Of a DNA stretch of 64,000 nucleotides, positions 38,911 through 47,904 are shown one piece after another. The DNA is from Synechococcus sp. CC9311. GTDB lineage: Bacteria > Cyanobacteriota > Cyanobacteriia > PCC-6307 > Cyanobiaceae. The notes under the pieces are model-generated. The model was not told the DNA's origin, did no database searches, and saw nothing but the letters and a program-made list of their open reading frames with translations. A program made the translations under genes and the position numbers. The DNA is taken from assembly GCF_000014585.1 (NCBI RefSeq), contig NC_008319.1:682001-746000 (forward strand), given 5' to 3'. Numbering within the stretch: position 1 is the first letter of the stretch; every line of letters begins with the position of its first letter.

Positions 38911-39651
38911 ATGCCAGCCAGCAGTAATTTTCAAGAGGCCATCCGGGAGGCACAATCAAGTGCTCTTGTGGGCCCCAATGTTGTCAATAAAGCACTGCCC
39001 TATGTGGGCGGTGGCATGGTGCTCACTGCCGCAGGTGTTCTAGGAGGTATCTCTACCCTGGCCTCCCTGGGGGGACAGACGTTCCAAACTCTGTCGTTCG
39101 TTGCGATAATCCCTTGGTTCATTCTGTTTTTTGTCGCTCAAAACGCGGCCAAAAAAGGTAATAACGGCACGGCTCTCCCCCTTCTTGCCACCTTCAGTTT
39201 GCTCACGGGGTTTACCCTCACAGGCTTAGTTCTTCAAGCCGTCGCTGTGGCTGGTGCCGCTTCGATTGGCATTGCCACGCTCGCGACCGGCCTCACCTTT
39301 GCGATCGCCTCCGTGGTTGGCAGAAGGATGAGCGATAGCGTTGGACAGGCTTTATCGGGTGTGGTGGGGCTTGGCCTCATCGGTCTGATTATTGCCATGG
39401 TGGTGCAATTAATCGGCAGCTTCTTCGCTCCAGGTGTCTTTGCTGTAGGCACGTTTGAATTGATGATTGCCGGTTTCGGCACGGTGTTGTTTGTAGGCAT
39501 GGCCTTCGTGGACTTTTACACGATGCCCCGTACCTACCGCGATGATCAATATCTCGCAGGTGCGTTGGGAATGTATCTCACCTATATCAATCTGTTCATC
39601 TTCATTTTGCGCCTGATCATTGCGCTTCAGGGTGGTGGTCGTCGCGACTGA
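38911..39651 (+). CDS. Bax-inhibitor-1/YccA-family membrane protein
   Basis: About 246 residues, seven predicted spans with the FVDFYTMPRTYRDDQY... and LGMYLTYINLFIFILRL end typical of the UPF0005/BI-1 family. ATG 38911 is preferred over an ATG at 38902. Calcium leak roles are described elsewhere; function here is unknown. Followed by a strong terminator. Confidence 0.9.
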   Translation: MPASSNFQEAIREAQSSALVGPNVVNKALPYVGGGMVLTAAGVLGGISTLASLGGQTFQTLSFVAIIPWFILFFVAQNAAKKGNNGTALPLLATFSLLTGFTLTGLVLQAVAVAGAASIGIATLATGLTFAIASVVGRRMSDSVGQALSGVVGLGLIGLIIAMVVQLIGSFFAPGVFAVGTFELMIAGFGTVLFVGMAFVDFYTMPRTYRDDQYLAGALGMYLTYINLFIFILRLIIALQGGGRRD

Positions 39652-39694
39652 TTTGATTGATGATGAGGCAAGCTCAATCTCAAGTCGTTGTTTC

Positions 39695-39720
39695 AATCCC
39701 GGCATAGTCCGGGATTTTTT
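39695..39720 (+). terminator. Intrinsic terminator after the BI-1-like gene
   Basis: AATCCCGG / CCGGGATT stem (8 bp), 6-base loop, followed by TTTT. Located 44 bp after the stop. Confidence 0.88.
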
Positions 39721-39808
39721 ATGGACAGTGTGTGTCGACCTGTAAGGAATTAAGGCGGATTGAACGTCGCTTTGCTCTATTGAGACTTCGAGGTTGGCAA
39801 GATCATTC

Positions 39809-41230
39809 ATGCCCAAGAAGAGTGCAGAGCTAATGGGGAATGAACAGGGGAATCGACGGGTTCAATTCATTCTGCGAATAGCAATTTCCGCCGCCTTAGG
39901 CGGTTTTCTATTTGGTTATGACACGGCCGTCATCAATGGGGCTGTGTCTGCTATTCAATCCACATTCAATGCGTCTGCAGTGAATCTCGGACTTGCGGTG
40001 TCATCAGCACTGTTGGGGTCTGCAGCTGGTGCCTTGGGCGCTGGTTGGCTTGCTGATGGGATTGGACGTCGCCGAAGCATGTGGCTTGCGGCGATTTTGT
40101 TTGTTGTGAGTGCACTGGGCTCTGCATTGGCGCCCCACTTGATTGATCTGGTGATCTGGCGCGTGATTGGGGGTGTGGCGGTGGGTTTTGCCAGTGTGCT
40201 TGCGCCTGCCTATATCGCAGAAATCTCACCATCGGAGATGCGTGGCCGCACGGGGTCTTTGCTGCAATTGGCCATTGTTCTGGGGATTTTTATTGCGCTT
40301 TTAAGTGACTATTTATTGGTTCTTTCCACCCCAGATCAAACCTCCTTGTCGGCTTTGGGGCCGATGGCGGCATGGAGATGGATGTTGATGTCTGAGCTGG
40401 TTCCTGCTGTGATTTATGGAGCGATGGTGTTGCGAATACCAGAAAGTCCTCGTTATCTGGTTCAAAAAGGTCGGATTGAGCAGGCTCGTCTTGTGATCTG
40501 CCAAACCCTTGGCGAGCCGACGCAACCGGTGATTGATCGGATTCAATTCAGTCTTGGCAACCATAAAGGGAGCTCAATTGCTGACCTTTTTTCAAGGCGA
40601 TCATTGCTTTTGCCTATTGTTTGGACAGGGATATTGCTAGCGATATTTCAGCAGTTTGTGGGTATTAATGTCATCTTTTATTATTCAAGCTCATTATGGG
40701 AGTCCGTTGGTTTCAGTACTACGGACAGCTTGGTTATTACTGTTGTTACTTCGGTCACGAATGTTGTAACGACAATCCTGGCGATCCTTACGATTGATCG
40801 ATTGGGGCGGCGTCCTTTGCTGCTGATCGGTTCTGTTGTGATCACGATCAGTTTGGGGCTAATGAGTTGGGCCTTTGCCGGAGCTCCCATCGTGAATGGA
40901 GCACCTGTGCTTGCAGGTGCTTCCTCATGGGTGGCCTTGATGTCAGCCAACGTTTTTGTATTTGCTTTTGGCTTCTCTTGGGGACCGGTGATGTGGGTTC
41001 TGTTGGGAGAGATGTTCAATAACCGCATTCGTGCCCTCGCCTTGGGGTTGTCTGCCACCGTGAATTGGCTTGCTAATTTTGTGATCTCAACCACGTTCCC
41101 TGTCTTCCTTGAGACCTCAGGACCGTCCTTTGCCTATGCCCTTTATGCCACGGCTGCTGCGATTTCATTTTTCTTTGTTCTATTCATGGTCCGGGAAACC
41201 AAGGGGCTAGAACTTGAGGATATGGTCTGA
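39809..41230 (+). CDS. Sugar porter (MFS) transporter
   Basis: About 473 residues, 12 spans. LFGYDTAVINGAV, the GRRRSMW loop signature, RVIGGVAVGFASVLAP, PESPRYLVQKGR, DRLGRRPLL and a C-terminal MVRETKGLELEDM are classic for the glucose/arabinose porter family. Proton symport of a hexose is likely. Similar to glucose transporters described for marine cyanobacteria; the exact sugar is not deducible. Confidence 0.92.
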   Translation: MPKKSAELMGNEQGNRRVQFILRIAISAALGGFLFGYDTAVINGAVSAIQSTFNASAVNLGLAVSSALLGSAAGALGAGWLADGIGRRRSMWLAAILFVVSALGSALAPHLIDLVIWRVIGGVAVGFASVLAPAYIAEISPSEMRGRTGSLLQLAIVLGIFIALLSDYLLVLSTPDQTSLSALGPMAAWRWMLMSELVPAVIYGAMVLRIPESPRYLVQKGRIEQARLVICQTLGEPTQPVIDRIQFSLGNHKGSSIADLFSRRSLLLPIVWTGILLAIFQQFVGINVIFYYSSSLWESVGFSTTDSLVITVVTSVTNVVTTILAILTIDRLGRRPLLLIGSVVITISLGLMSWAFAGAPIVNGAPVLAGASSWVALMSANVFVFAFGFSWGPVMWVLLGEMFNNRIRALALGLSATVNWLANFVISTTFPVFLETSGPSFAYALYATAAAISFFFVLFMVRETKGLELEDMV

Positions 41231-41387
41231 CGGGTTCAGTCGTTTAGATAAGGCTTCAGTTGGTTTTGTGTGGTTTTAAGCGTTGTGGCACATCATTTTT
41301 AGTTGCTGTGTAGGCACTGCTCTGTTTTCACTAACATTTCGGCTTTTCTGTTGTGGGAGGAAGAGGCTAAAACTTTAAAGATGCGAA

Positions 41388-41957
41388 CTAATCTGGGATC
41401 GATTCAATCGACCGTGCAATCGCTGTCTTCTGGTTTACGTCGTATCCCCAGCGATCTAGAAAGGCCACATCGCTGCCTTGATTGTTGCTTACTGCTGCCA
41501 ATAAGGTTTCTAAACGTGCTTTAACGCTGTGGGGTTCGAGTTGGCGCAGCAACTCGGTGCAGCGCAGATTCACTCGCTCTGAACCTGCCGCTTGCTTGTC
41601 ATCGGATTGCTGACGATGGTGCACCACCATCGCTGCGCTCATTGCAAGATTGCGAACGGTGAGGTCCACAACTCCTTCTCCACAGGAACGAAGTTTGCCC
41701 ACCAGAGCTTCAGGCAATCGATCCATCAGGGCACTGTTGCCAGCCAGGCTGATCACAAAAAAGCCCCTCGCTCCATCGCGACTCTCCAGAAGCTCCCCGA
41801 CTCGATCGGCGATCACTTCATCACTGATTTCTTCTTGATCCCATTGCTGGAGCCAGACAGCGGCGATTTCCATCGCCTGTTGAAACGTAGGCGTTTGCAC
41901 GGATTCCGAAATTGGCGGCTCGTTTTCTGACGGAACAGTTGAGTCCTGATCTGTCAT
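41388..41957 (-). CDS. Conserved cyanobacterial protein of unknown function
   Basis: 189 residues, soluble and helical. An acidic N-terminal ~25 residues precedes a region (AMEIAAVWLQQWDQEEISDEV..., GARGFFVISLAGN) that I do not recognise as a domain. Divergently transcribed from the acetolactate decarboxylase fusion across ~138 bp, which is where shared promoters would lie. Confidence 0.7.
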   Translation of the reverse strand: MTDQDSTVPSENEPPISESVQTPTFQQAMEIAAVWLQQWDQEEISDEVIADRVGELLESRDGARGFFVISLAGNSALMDRLPEALVGKLRSCGEGVVDLTVRNLAMSAAMVVHHRQQSDDKQAAGSERVNLRCTELLRQLEPHSVKARLETLLAAVSNNQGSDVAFLDRWGYDVNQKTAIARSIESIPD

Positions 41958-42094
41958 GAGGCTTGGAGTACGGGGGTTAGGTCTCTCAGCAGATTAGGTA
42001 GACAGGGTTTGGCTGCGTCTTTCTCAACACTTGTTTGAGACACCCTTTTCTTGATGCAAGCATCGCCAAAGTAGGGACAACCAGCTGGCGATGT

Positions 42095-42946
42095 GTGGAA
42101 GCTCAACAAGCTCATGATCTCCATGTGAAGCTGCCAACGGGACATTGGCAGGCCTTACTGCGTCATTGCCAGCAAAGCGGTGAGACACGTGGCGCCGTGG
42201 TGCGCAAAGCATTGGCGGATTACCTCGACCTCGACCATCACACCCTTTGGCAGCTCTCCACCTCCACCGCCGTAGTGGAAGGGGTTTTTGGTGGTGCTCT
42301 TCAGGTGAAAGACCTGATCGACCATGGCGACTTTGGTCTTGGCACCTTTGAACAACTTGATGGTGAAGGGATTCTTCTTGATGGGGTCTGTTGGCAGGCG
42401 AGGGCAGATGGCAGCCTGATCAAGGCGCCGCCTGATGAGGCCATTCCTTTTTGGGTTGCCACCCATTTCCAGGCTGAACGTCAGATGAGCGTGATTGACA
42501 TAGGCAGCGTTGAGGATCTTGGCGCGCGAATCGACCCGTTTCGGCCCGGAGCCAACTTGTTCGTGGCGATCCAAATCAAAGGGGTGTTTGAACAGGTGGA
42601 GATGCGAACGGTGTCGAGGGTGCCCGAGGGTGTGGGCTTGCTAGAGGCTTCCAGCAAGCAAGCCATGGTTTGCATCGAGAAGGTGTCTGGAACCTTGGTG
42701 GGGTTTTGGAGCCCTGCGCACACCACCAGCTTGAACATCCCTGGTTATCACTTTCACTTTCTTTCGGACGATCACAGCAGCGGAGGTCATGTCCTGGATC
42801 TCAAAGCGGATTCTTTGGAGATTGAACTGGACTTTCAATCGAATCTCAGGCTGGCTCTTCCAGAAACCAAGCAGTTTATTGAGGCTGATCTATCCCATGA
42901 CATCAGCGAGCAACTCCATAGGGCGGAAACCAAACCCCAGGACTGA
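42095..42946 (+). CDS. Alpha-acetolactate decarboxylase with N-terminal CopG-like domain
   Basis: About 283 residues. Residues ~10-45 look like a ribbon-helix-helix DNA-binding fold (HVKLPTGHWQALLRHCQQ... then RGAVVRKALADYL). The rest is an acetolactate decarboxylase (BudA/AlsD): GDFGLGTFEQLDGEG with its glutamate, an arginine in VEMRTVSRVP, and zinc ligands HFH and GGH (His 219, 221 and 232), matching the known 2- and 11-residue spacing. Makes acetoin from acetolactate. GTG 42095 is used; the frame is open to TTG 42035. No acetolactate synthase is nearby. Confidence 0.8.
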   Translation: MEAQQAHDLHVKLPTGHWQALLRHCQQSGETRGAVVRKALADYLDLDHHTLWQLSTSTAVVEGVFGGALQVKDLIDHGDFGLGTFEQLDGEGILLDGVCWQARADGSLIKAPPDEAIPFWVATHFQAERQMSVIDIGSVEDLGARIDPFRPGANLFVAIQIKGVFEQVEMRTVSRVPEGVGLLEASSKQAMVCIEKVSGTLVGFWSPAHTTSLNIPGYHFHFLSDDHSSGGHVLDLKADSLEIELDFQSNLRLALPETKQFIEADLSHDISEQLHRAETKPQD

Positions 42947-42971
42947 GTCGGTGACAGCGCAGACTTAAAGG

Positions 42972-43925
42972 ATGGTTGAGTCTCTTTCTGGTTCGTTCAC
43001 CAGCGATAAATCCAAGGAATTTCGCTCTGGGTTTGTTGCGCTGATCGGCCGCCCCAATGTGGGGAAATCCACGCTAGTGAATCAGCTTATCGGTGACAAG
43101 ATTGCGATCACTTCGCCTGTGGCCCAAACCACCCGCAATCGGCTGCGCGCGATCCTCACCACCGATGAAGCCCAGCTGATCCTGGTGGATACGCCCGGCA
43201 TTCATAAACCCCATCACTTGTTGGGTGAGCGGCTGGTGCGTACTGCTCGATCAGCGATTGGGGAGGTGGATCAAGTGCTGCTTTTGCTGGAGGGATGCGA
43301 GGCCCCAGGACGGGGTGATGCCTTCATCGTGCAATTGCTGCGACAGCAATCCTTGCCGGTGCAGGTGCTGCTCAACAAGTGGGATCTGGTTCCTTTGGAG
43401 CAGAAGGATGCGGCCGATGCGGCCTACCGAGAGCTGCTCAGTGAGACCGATTGGCCGGTTCATCGCTGTAGTGCCCTGAGCGGTGATGGTTGCCCTGAGT
43501 TAGTGAAGGCGATTAGTTCTTTGATGCCCGAGGGCCCTCAGCTGTATCCATCGGACATGGTGAGCGATCAGCCCGAACGCTTGCTGATGGGAGAACTCAT
43601 CCGTGAACAGGTGTTGCTCAATACGCGCGAAGAGGTGCCCCACAGCGTTGCGGTGAGCATTGATCGCATTGAGGAGATACCCGCGAAGGGCAAGGGCAAT
43701 GGGCGTACGGCCGTGTTGGCCACGGTGTTGGTGGAGCGCAAAAGCCAGAAGGGGATTTTGATTGGCAAAGGCGGGGCCATGCTCAAAACGATTGGTCAGG
43801 GCGCGCGTCTGCAGATGCAGACCTTGATCGATGGTCCGGTGTATCTCGAACTGTTCGTGAAGGTGGTTCCCGATTGGCGAAGTAAGCCGGCCAGGCTCGC
43901 GGAGTTGGGGTACGTGGGTGATTAA
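42972..43925 (+). CDS. era: GTPase Era
   Basis: 317 residues. G1 GRPNVGKSTLVNQL, G3 DTPGIHKPHH, G4 LNKWDL, and a C-terminal KH domain with GKGGAMLKTIGQGAR. Needed for 16S rRNA and 30S maturation. 26 bp after the decarboxylase. Confidence 0.96.
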   Translation: MVESLSGSFTSDKSKEFRSGFVALIGRPNVGKSTLVNQLIGDKIAITSPVAQTTRNRLRAILTTDEAQLILVDTPGIHKPHHLLGERLVRTARSAIGEVDQVLLLLEGCEAPGRGDAFIVQLLRQQSLPVQVLLNKWDLVPLEQKDAADAAYRELLSETDWPVHRCSALSGDGCPELVKAISSLMPEGPQLYPSDMVSDQPERLLMGELIREQVLLNTREEVPHSVAVSIDRIEEIPAKGKGNGRTAVLATVLVERKSQKGILIGKGGAMLKTIGQGARLQMQTLIDGPVYLELFVKVVPDWRSKPARLAELGYVGD

Positions 43926-43958
43926 GCACAGGTTGCTGGGCCTGCGAAGATGCAAGAC

Positions 43959-44426
43959 ATGAGCGATCAAACTCCGTTCCCACCGTCAGATCTCGACGGT
44001 TTTCTTGCCCTCTGCGTGGGCCGTTGGATGAGCTTGCGAAGCCGCTTCCTGATCCATGCATCAGAGCAGGAATGGCATAGCAGTGAGCGGGGCGAGGTTG
44101 AGGTGTCGGCTTCCGTTGTTGCTGGTGTGCCCTGTTTGGACGTGACTCCCGCGGAGGGTGGTAAGAGCACCCTGGCGTTTCAAGCTGATGGCTGTGTCGC
44201 GATCCATGCATCCGGCAAGGAGCACAGCGGGCGTTGGCAGCTGCTTCCTGATGCCATCCTTGAGATTCAATTGACAGCCAATAACGGCGACCAGGTGCTG
44301 GAACGTATTTGGTTCACCAAACCCAACCTGCGTCTACGCAGCACTACGGCGGTTGGTGGCGATGGAAAGCCCAAGCAGGGCAGTTTCTGCTCGGAGATCC
44401 GACGCGTTAGTCGTCCGCAGAGCTGA
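43959..44426 (+). CDS. CpcS/CpeS-family bilin lyase-like protein
   Basis: About 155 residues, lipocalin-like beta barrel pattern. FLALCVGRWMSLRSRFLIH at the N-terminus and RIWFTKPNLRLRSTTAV...SFCSEIRRVS at the C-terminus match CpcS/CpeS/CpeU proteins that attach bilins to phycobiliproteins. Substrate and site cannot be assigned, and a non-lyase member is possible. Lies between era and trmD, a housekeeping place rather than a phycobilisome cluster. Confidence 0.75.
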   Translation: MSDQTPFPPSDLDGFLALCVGRWMSLRSRFLIHASEQEWHSSERGEVEVSASVVAGVPCLDVTPAEGGKSTLAFQADGCVAIHASGKEHSGRWQLLPDAILEIQLTANNGDQVLERIWFTKPNLRLRSTTAVGGDGKPKQGSFCSEIRRVSRPQS

Positions 44427-44432
44427 TATTTG

Positions 44433-45152
44433 ATGGCTCCCTATCGCCTCGATGTGATCAGCTTGGCGCCGCAGGCCTTTGCGCCATTGCCTGAGGTTGG
44501 GGTGATCGGTCGTGCCTTTGGGGCCAAGATTGCTGAGTTGCACCTCCACAACCCTCGCGATCACGCCATCGACCGTCATCGCAAGGTGGACGATGTGCCC
44601 TACGGGGGCGGGGCTGGCATGGTGCTCAAGCCGGAACCGGTATTTGCCGCTTTTGAGTCGGTACCGGTTTGCTCACGGCGGCGTGTGCTGTTGATGTCGC
44701 CGCAAGGACAACCCCTGCGGCAGGTTGACTTACAACGCTGGTCGCAGGATTACGACCAGTTGGTGTTTTTGTGCGGGCATTACGAAGGCTTTGATGAACG
44801 CATCCGCTCCTTGGCTGATGAGGAGGTGTCCATGGGGGACTTCGTGCTCACTGGCGGTGAACTTCCGGCCATGACGATCATCAATGGAGTCGTGCGGTTG
44901 TTGCCGGGCACGGTGGGCACGCCGGAATCCTTAGTGGAAGAAAGTCATAGCGATCTGTTGCTTGAGCATTCGCATTACACCCGCCCGGCGGATTTCCGTG
45001 GCATGACAGTTCCCGATGTACTGCGAAGCGGGGATCATGGCGCCGTAGCTCTTTGGCGTCAGCAGCAGCGTGAGCAGCGCACCCAGGAGCGTCGGCCAGA
45101 TTTATGGAACCGTTGGCAGCAGATCCAAAATCCAACCCCCCCCGCTCCCTAG
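44433..45152 (+). CDS. trmD: tRNA (guanine-37-N1)-methyltransferase
   Basis: About 239 residues. SPOUT fold: VDDVPYGGGAGMVLKPEP, LCGHYEGFDERI, EVSMGDFVLTGGELPAMTIING. Prevents frameshifting at G36-G37 tRNAs. Six bp after the upstream stop. The ~20 C-terminal residues are variable. Confidence 0.95.
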   Translation: MAPYRLDVISLAPQAFAPLPEVGVIGRAFGAKIAELHLHNPRDHAIDRHRKVDDVPYGGGAGMVLKPEPVFAAFESVPVCSRRRVLLMSPQGQPLRQVDLQRWSQDYDQLVFLCGHYEGFDERIRSLADEEVSMGDFVLTGGELPAMTIINGVVRLLPGTVGTPESLVEESHSDLLLEHSHYTRPADFRGMTVPDVLRSGDHGAVALWRQQQREQRTQERRPDLWNRWQQIQNPTPPAP

Positions 45153-45220
45153 CTTTGATTCAGGGGTATGGCTGATGAGGCACGCCATTCCTAGTTTCAG
45201 TGGTTTTTGCTGTGAAGGCA

Positions 45221-45334
45221 ATGCGCCTTTACACCGATGGCAAGTGTGCTCCGCTGACGCAAACTATGGACATCGAGATCGGAGGCGCTTTGACAGACGA
45301 CACTCCACCTGAGTTATCAGCAGAAGCAAGCTGA
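45221..45334 (+). CDS. Possible 37-residue peptide, unknown
   Basis: ATG 45221 (MRLYTDGKCAPLTQT... ending AEAS) preceded by AAGG at 2 nt. Acidic, no membrane span. Codon pattern is coding-like but length is too small to be sure. Confidence 0.3.
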   Translation: MRLYTDGKCAPLTQTMDIEIGGALTDDTPPELSAEAS

Positions 45335-45741
45335 CTTCAGGTCCCTGCTCCAACAGTCTCAACAAGACGTGGGTTGTTCCTTTGGTAGGCAATGCCTTGC
45401 GCGCCACGCCAATCGATACTCCATCTGCACCGTCCTAGGTGCCCTACGGAGAACACGACCCCACACCTAGAGCCCCGGCCCCAGGTGATCCTGCAGACAG
45501 TCGCTTCGCGCCAATCTTTCAGTTCACTGTTTTCGATACGAGGTTCAGTCTTCCGCGATACAGATTCACTGATTAATGGTTTGCGATATGAATAAACGAG
45601 CGAGCTAGGCCGTCTTTTCCATCTGGGAGAGGCGGCCTCTCCTTATGGGGCTTTGTTGTCGTTAGTGCTCAGCAGTTCTGACGTGGATGGCATGAACAGG
45701 CCTCTTACTATTGGCTTTGAAAGAAGAGCTCTTGGGTTTCA
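45335..45741 (+). other. Gene-poor stretch with a 14-bp hairpin
   Basis: No supported protein gene. Contains an imperfect but fully paired 14-bp hairpin at 45607-45638 (AGGCCGTC... / ...GGCGGCCT with three G-U pairs, loop ATCT). No poly-T follows. It could be the end of a small RNA. Confidence 0.4.
45607..45638. terminator. Long hairpin, possible terminator or sRNA element
   Basis: Arms 45607-45620 and 45625-45638 pair over 14 positions with three G-U wobbles; the loop is ATCT. Because no T tract follows on either side, its role is uncertain. Confidence 0.4.
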
Positions 45742-45933
45742 ATGATGACTGAAAGCAGAGTGGCGAATTAAAAGATTGGTGTGTTATTTGAGATTGCAAC
45801 ATTAATTGCCTTAAGTGATGGGAATGTTTCAAAGATAGAGGAGTCGTTGATTCGTGGTCTTCCTGCTCAGATCGCTGTCAAGAGCGGTTTGGATGATCTT
45901 CGGGGATCGAATCTTCAGAAACGCAACAGCTGA
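45742..45933 (+). pseudogene. Decayed TerB-like (tellurite-resistance-like) fragment
   Basis: In frame from ATG 45742: MMTESRVAN, TAA at 45769, then KIGVLFEIATLIALSDG and NVSKIEESLIRGLPAQI up to TGA 45931. The helix pattern LIALSDG...IEES resembles the acidic motif of the TerB family. The in-frame stop near the start indicates loss of function. A further coding-like +1 frame follows. A GTG at 45781 could also give a 50-residue peptide. Confidence 0.4.
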
Positions 45934-46212
45934 ATCAAGCTTGCTCTCTGATCAGGCTCGTTATGGGTTTGAGCTTTGATGATGAGATATTGCGCAATCT
46001 TCTTGTTTAAATACTTAAATATGGTGATTGCCGGCAACGTCTAGACCATCTGTTCCATGCGCTTTATATGGGTCTTGCCATCAAGACGGAATGGTGATTC
46101 AAGGGTATTCCATTTTGAACTATGAATTACATCGTCCTGATCGTGCCGGCTCGATTTTCAGCAGACATTTATTTGGCTTGATGTTTGTTGTTCAGCTTTC
46201 AATGGATACAGT

Positions 46213-46314
46213 TCAAAATGTCATGAGGATCTGCATTAGGGTTCCGCCCAGACCTACTCCAATCGAGAGGCAGGCGATCCAAACGCTGAGCGGAGGCGGG
46301 TTGCCAGGTGGCAT
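46213..46314 (-). CDS. Tiny membrane protein, 33 residues
   Basis: ATG 46314 with GGGAG six bases upstream, a near-ideal ribosome site. The peptide MPPGNPPPLSVWIACLSIG... then LGGTLMQILMTF is one hydrophobic segment after a proline-rich start. Such subunits occur in photosynthetic complexes, but I cannot name this one. Confidence 0.5.
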   Translation of the reverse strand: MPPGNPPPLSVWIACLSIGVGLGGTLMQILMTF

Positions 46315-46393
46315 GGTGATCTCCCGTTAGTTCATCACAGGCTCCGGAGGAGATAGAGGAGTGAATCGTCATTCCTCGGCCTAACCGGATTGC

Positions 46394-46417
46394 AAAGGAC
46401 TAAATCCCTAGTCCTTT
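46394..46417. terminator. 9-bp palindromic hairpin
   Basis: AAAGGACTA / TAGTCCTTT with loop AATCCC. No T run immediately after, on either strand. It lies downstream of nothing identified on the plus strand and about 80 bp before the tiny membrane gene on the minus strand, so it could be a regulatory or termination signal. Confidence 0.35.
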
Positions 46418-46945
46418 GAACATTTTTATTTTCAGGCCTTTGCGGCCACTGATGTGTTTTCGATGAGAGATGACGATGTTTGCAAAGAGGCATGTTGACG
46501 TTTCTTTTGAGGAATCATTGTTTTAATGATCGTCCTTGTTTGTTTTTGATGATTTTTTGGCTATTTGAGTGATGCCTTGTGATGGATTATCGCTTTCTTT
46601 TATGAAAATATTGAAGGGCTATTGGCTTGTTCTTGTCAATGTTTTAGTTCTGGGGTGATTGTTCGTTTTTAATGGCGTCTTATCGCTTAAGCTGCTCCTC
46701 TAGTTTGCTCTGCTTTGTTTGCGGTAAGGGGCTTGATTTTGCGTTTTTCTTGAGTCTTTAGGGTGAAATGGGTTGCGATTGTGTTGCTCTTGCGATCTGT
46801 AGGGTCATGCGTTCTGAGTGGCGCTCGGCAGGAGCATGTCATCGCTTCTGGTGTTGCTGTTGCCCTTAAAATCACTTCTCGATGAATCAATCACCAGTTG
46901 TTGAGACAGGTGAGTGAGATCGTTCGGCCTGCTCCCCACCCCTTG
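46418..46945. other. AT-rich gene-poor stretch upstream of ispF
   Basis: 528 bp. No supported gene; an ORF on the minus strand (46687-46890) has no support. The 5' end of ispF transcription probably lies here. Confidence 0.4.
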
Positions 46946-47446
46946 ATGACCTCTTCGGTTCCGTCCCTTCGAATCGGCAACGGCTATGACGTCCACCGGT
47001 TAGTACCGGACAGGCCACTGATTCTTGGTGGTCAGCTGTTGGAGCATCCAGCAGGACTAGGTCTCGATGGTCACAGCGATGCTGATGTGTTGGTGCACGC
47101 GATCATGGACGCTCTCTTGGGGGCGTTGTCTCTTGGTGACATCGGCAAATATTTCCCCCCCAGTGATCCGCAATGGAAAGGAGCCGACAGTCTTGTGCTG
47201 TTAGAGCAGGTCGTGGCTTTGGTAAAGGCACGCGGCTGGGGCGTGGTCAATGTGGATGCGGTGTTGATCGCTGAGCGGCCCAAGCTCAAGCCCCACATTG
47301 AGGCGATGCGATCGGCCATCGCCCTCAGGATTGGTGTTGCTCCAGATCAAGTGGGTGTCAAAGCCACCACCAATGAACAGTTGGGCCCTGAAGGTCGGGA
47401 AGAGGGGATCTCATGTCAGGCCGTCGCCCTTTTGCAGGCACTTTGA
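46946..47446 (+). CDS. ispF: 2-C-methyl-D-erythritol 2,4-cyclodiphosphate synthase
   Basis: About 166 residues. [25 protein letters not shown] and [11 protein letters not shown] motifs of the trimeric MEP-pathway enzyme, including Asp and His zinc ligands. Makes MEcPP for isoprenoids. ATG 46946 is chosen. The stop TGA and next ATG share one base (TGATG). Confidence 0.96.
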   Translation: MTSSVPSLRIGNGYDVHRLVPDRPLILGGQLLEHPAGLGLDGHSDADVLVHAIMDALLGALSLGDIGKYFPPSDPQWKGADSLVLLEQVVALVKARGWGVVNVDAVLIAERPKLKPHIEAMRSAIALRIGVAPDQVGVKATTNEQLGPEGREEGISCQAVALLQAL

Positions 47447-47904
47447 TGCAAAGCCTCCTGCCGCGATTCCAGCCGTTGATGATTAGGGTCGCCACCCTGA
47501 TCAGTGTTGCTTTGGTGCTGATGGTTCAATCAGCCGATGTTCGTTTCGCTGCGTTTGCAGATCCAGACGGTGGATACGACGTTGCTGTGATTGAGCATCT
47601 ACGCATCTCGGTGCCCGCGCAAGGACGGGAGGCGTGGCTGGAAGCGGAACGAGGTAGCTGGGAGCCTTGGTTGGCTCAACAATCTGGATTTCTGGGTCGC
47701 GATCTGCTTTGGGACCCCGAAACAGAAGAGGGCACACTTTTGATTCGGTGGTCGAGTCGACAGGCTTGGAAAGCGATCCCCAGTGAACAGGTGGAAGAGG
47801 TTCAGGCCCGCTTTGAGCAGCTCGCTCGTAACGCCATGGCGCTTCCTCAGGTGATGGACAATCCGTTCCCGCTCGTCTTTGAAGGAGAGCTTTTGCCCCC
47901 ATGA
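47446..47904 (+). CDS. Conserved exported/membrane-anchored cyanobacterial protein
   Basis: About 152 residues: N-terminal signal/anchor (MIRVATLISVALVLMVQSAD), then a ferredoxin-like domain (ISVPAQGREAWLEAERGSWEPW, GTLLIRWSSRQAWKAIP) reminiscent of small dimeric alpha-beta barrel monooxygenase-like folds. It resembles the uncharacterised cyanobacterial family TIGR03792. Coupled to ispF and larB by overlapping ends. Confidence 0.7.
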   Translation: MQSLLPRFQPLMIRVATLISVALVLMVQSADVRFAAFADPDGGYDVAVIEHLRISVPAQGREAWLEAERGSWEPWLAQQSGFLGRDLLWDPETEEGTLLIRWSSRQAWKAIPSEQVEEVQARFEQLARNAMALPQVMDNPFPLVFEGELLPP

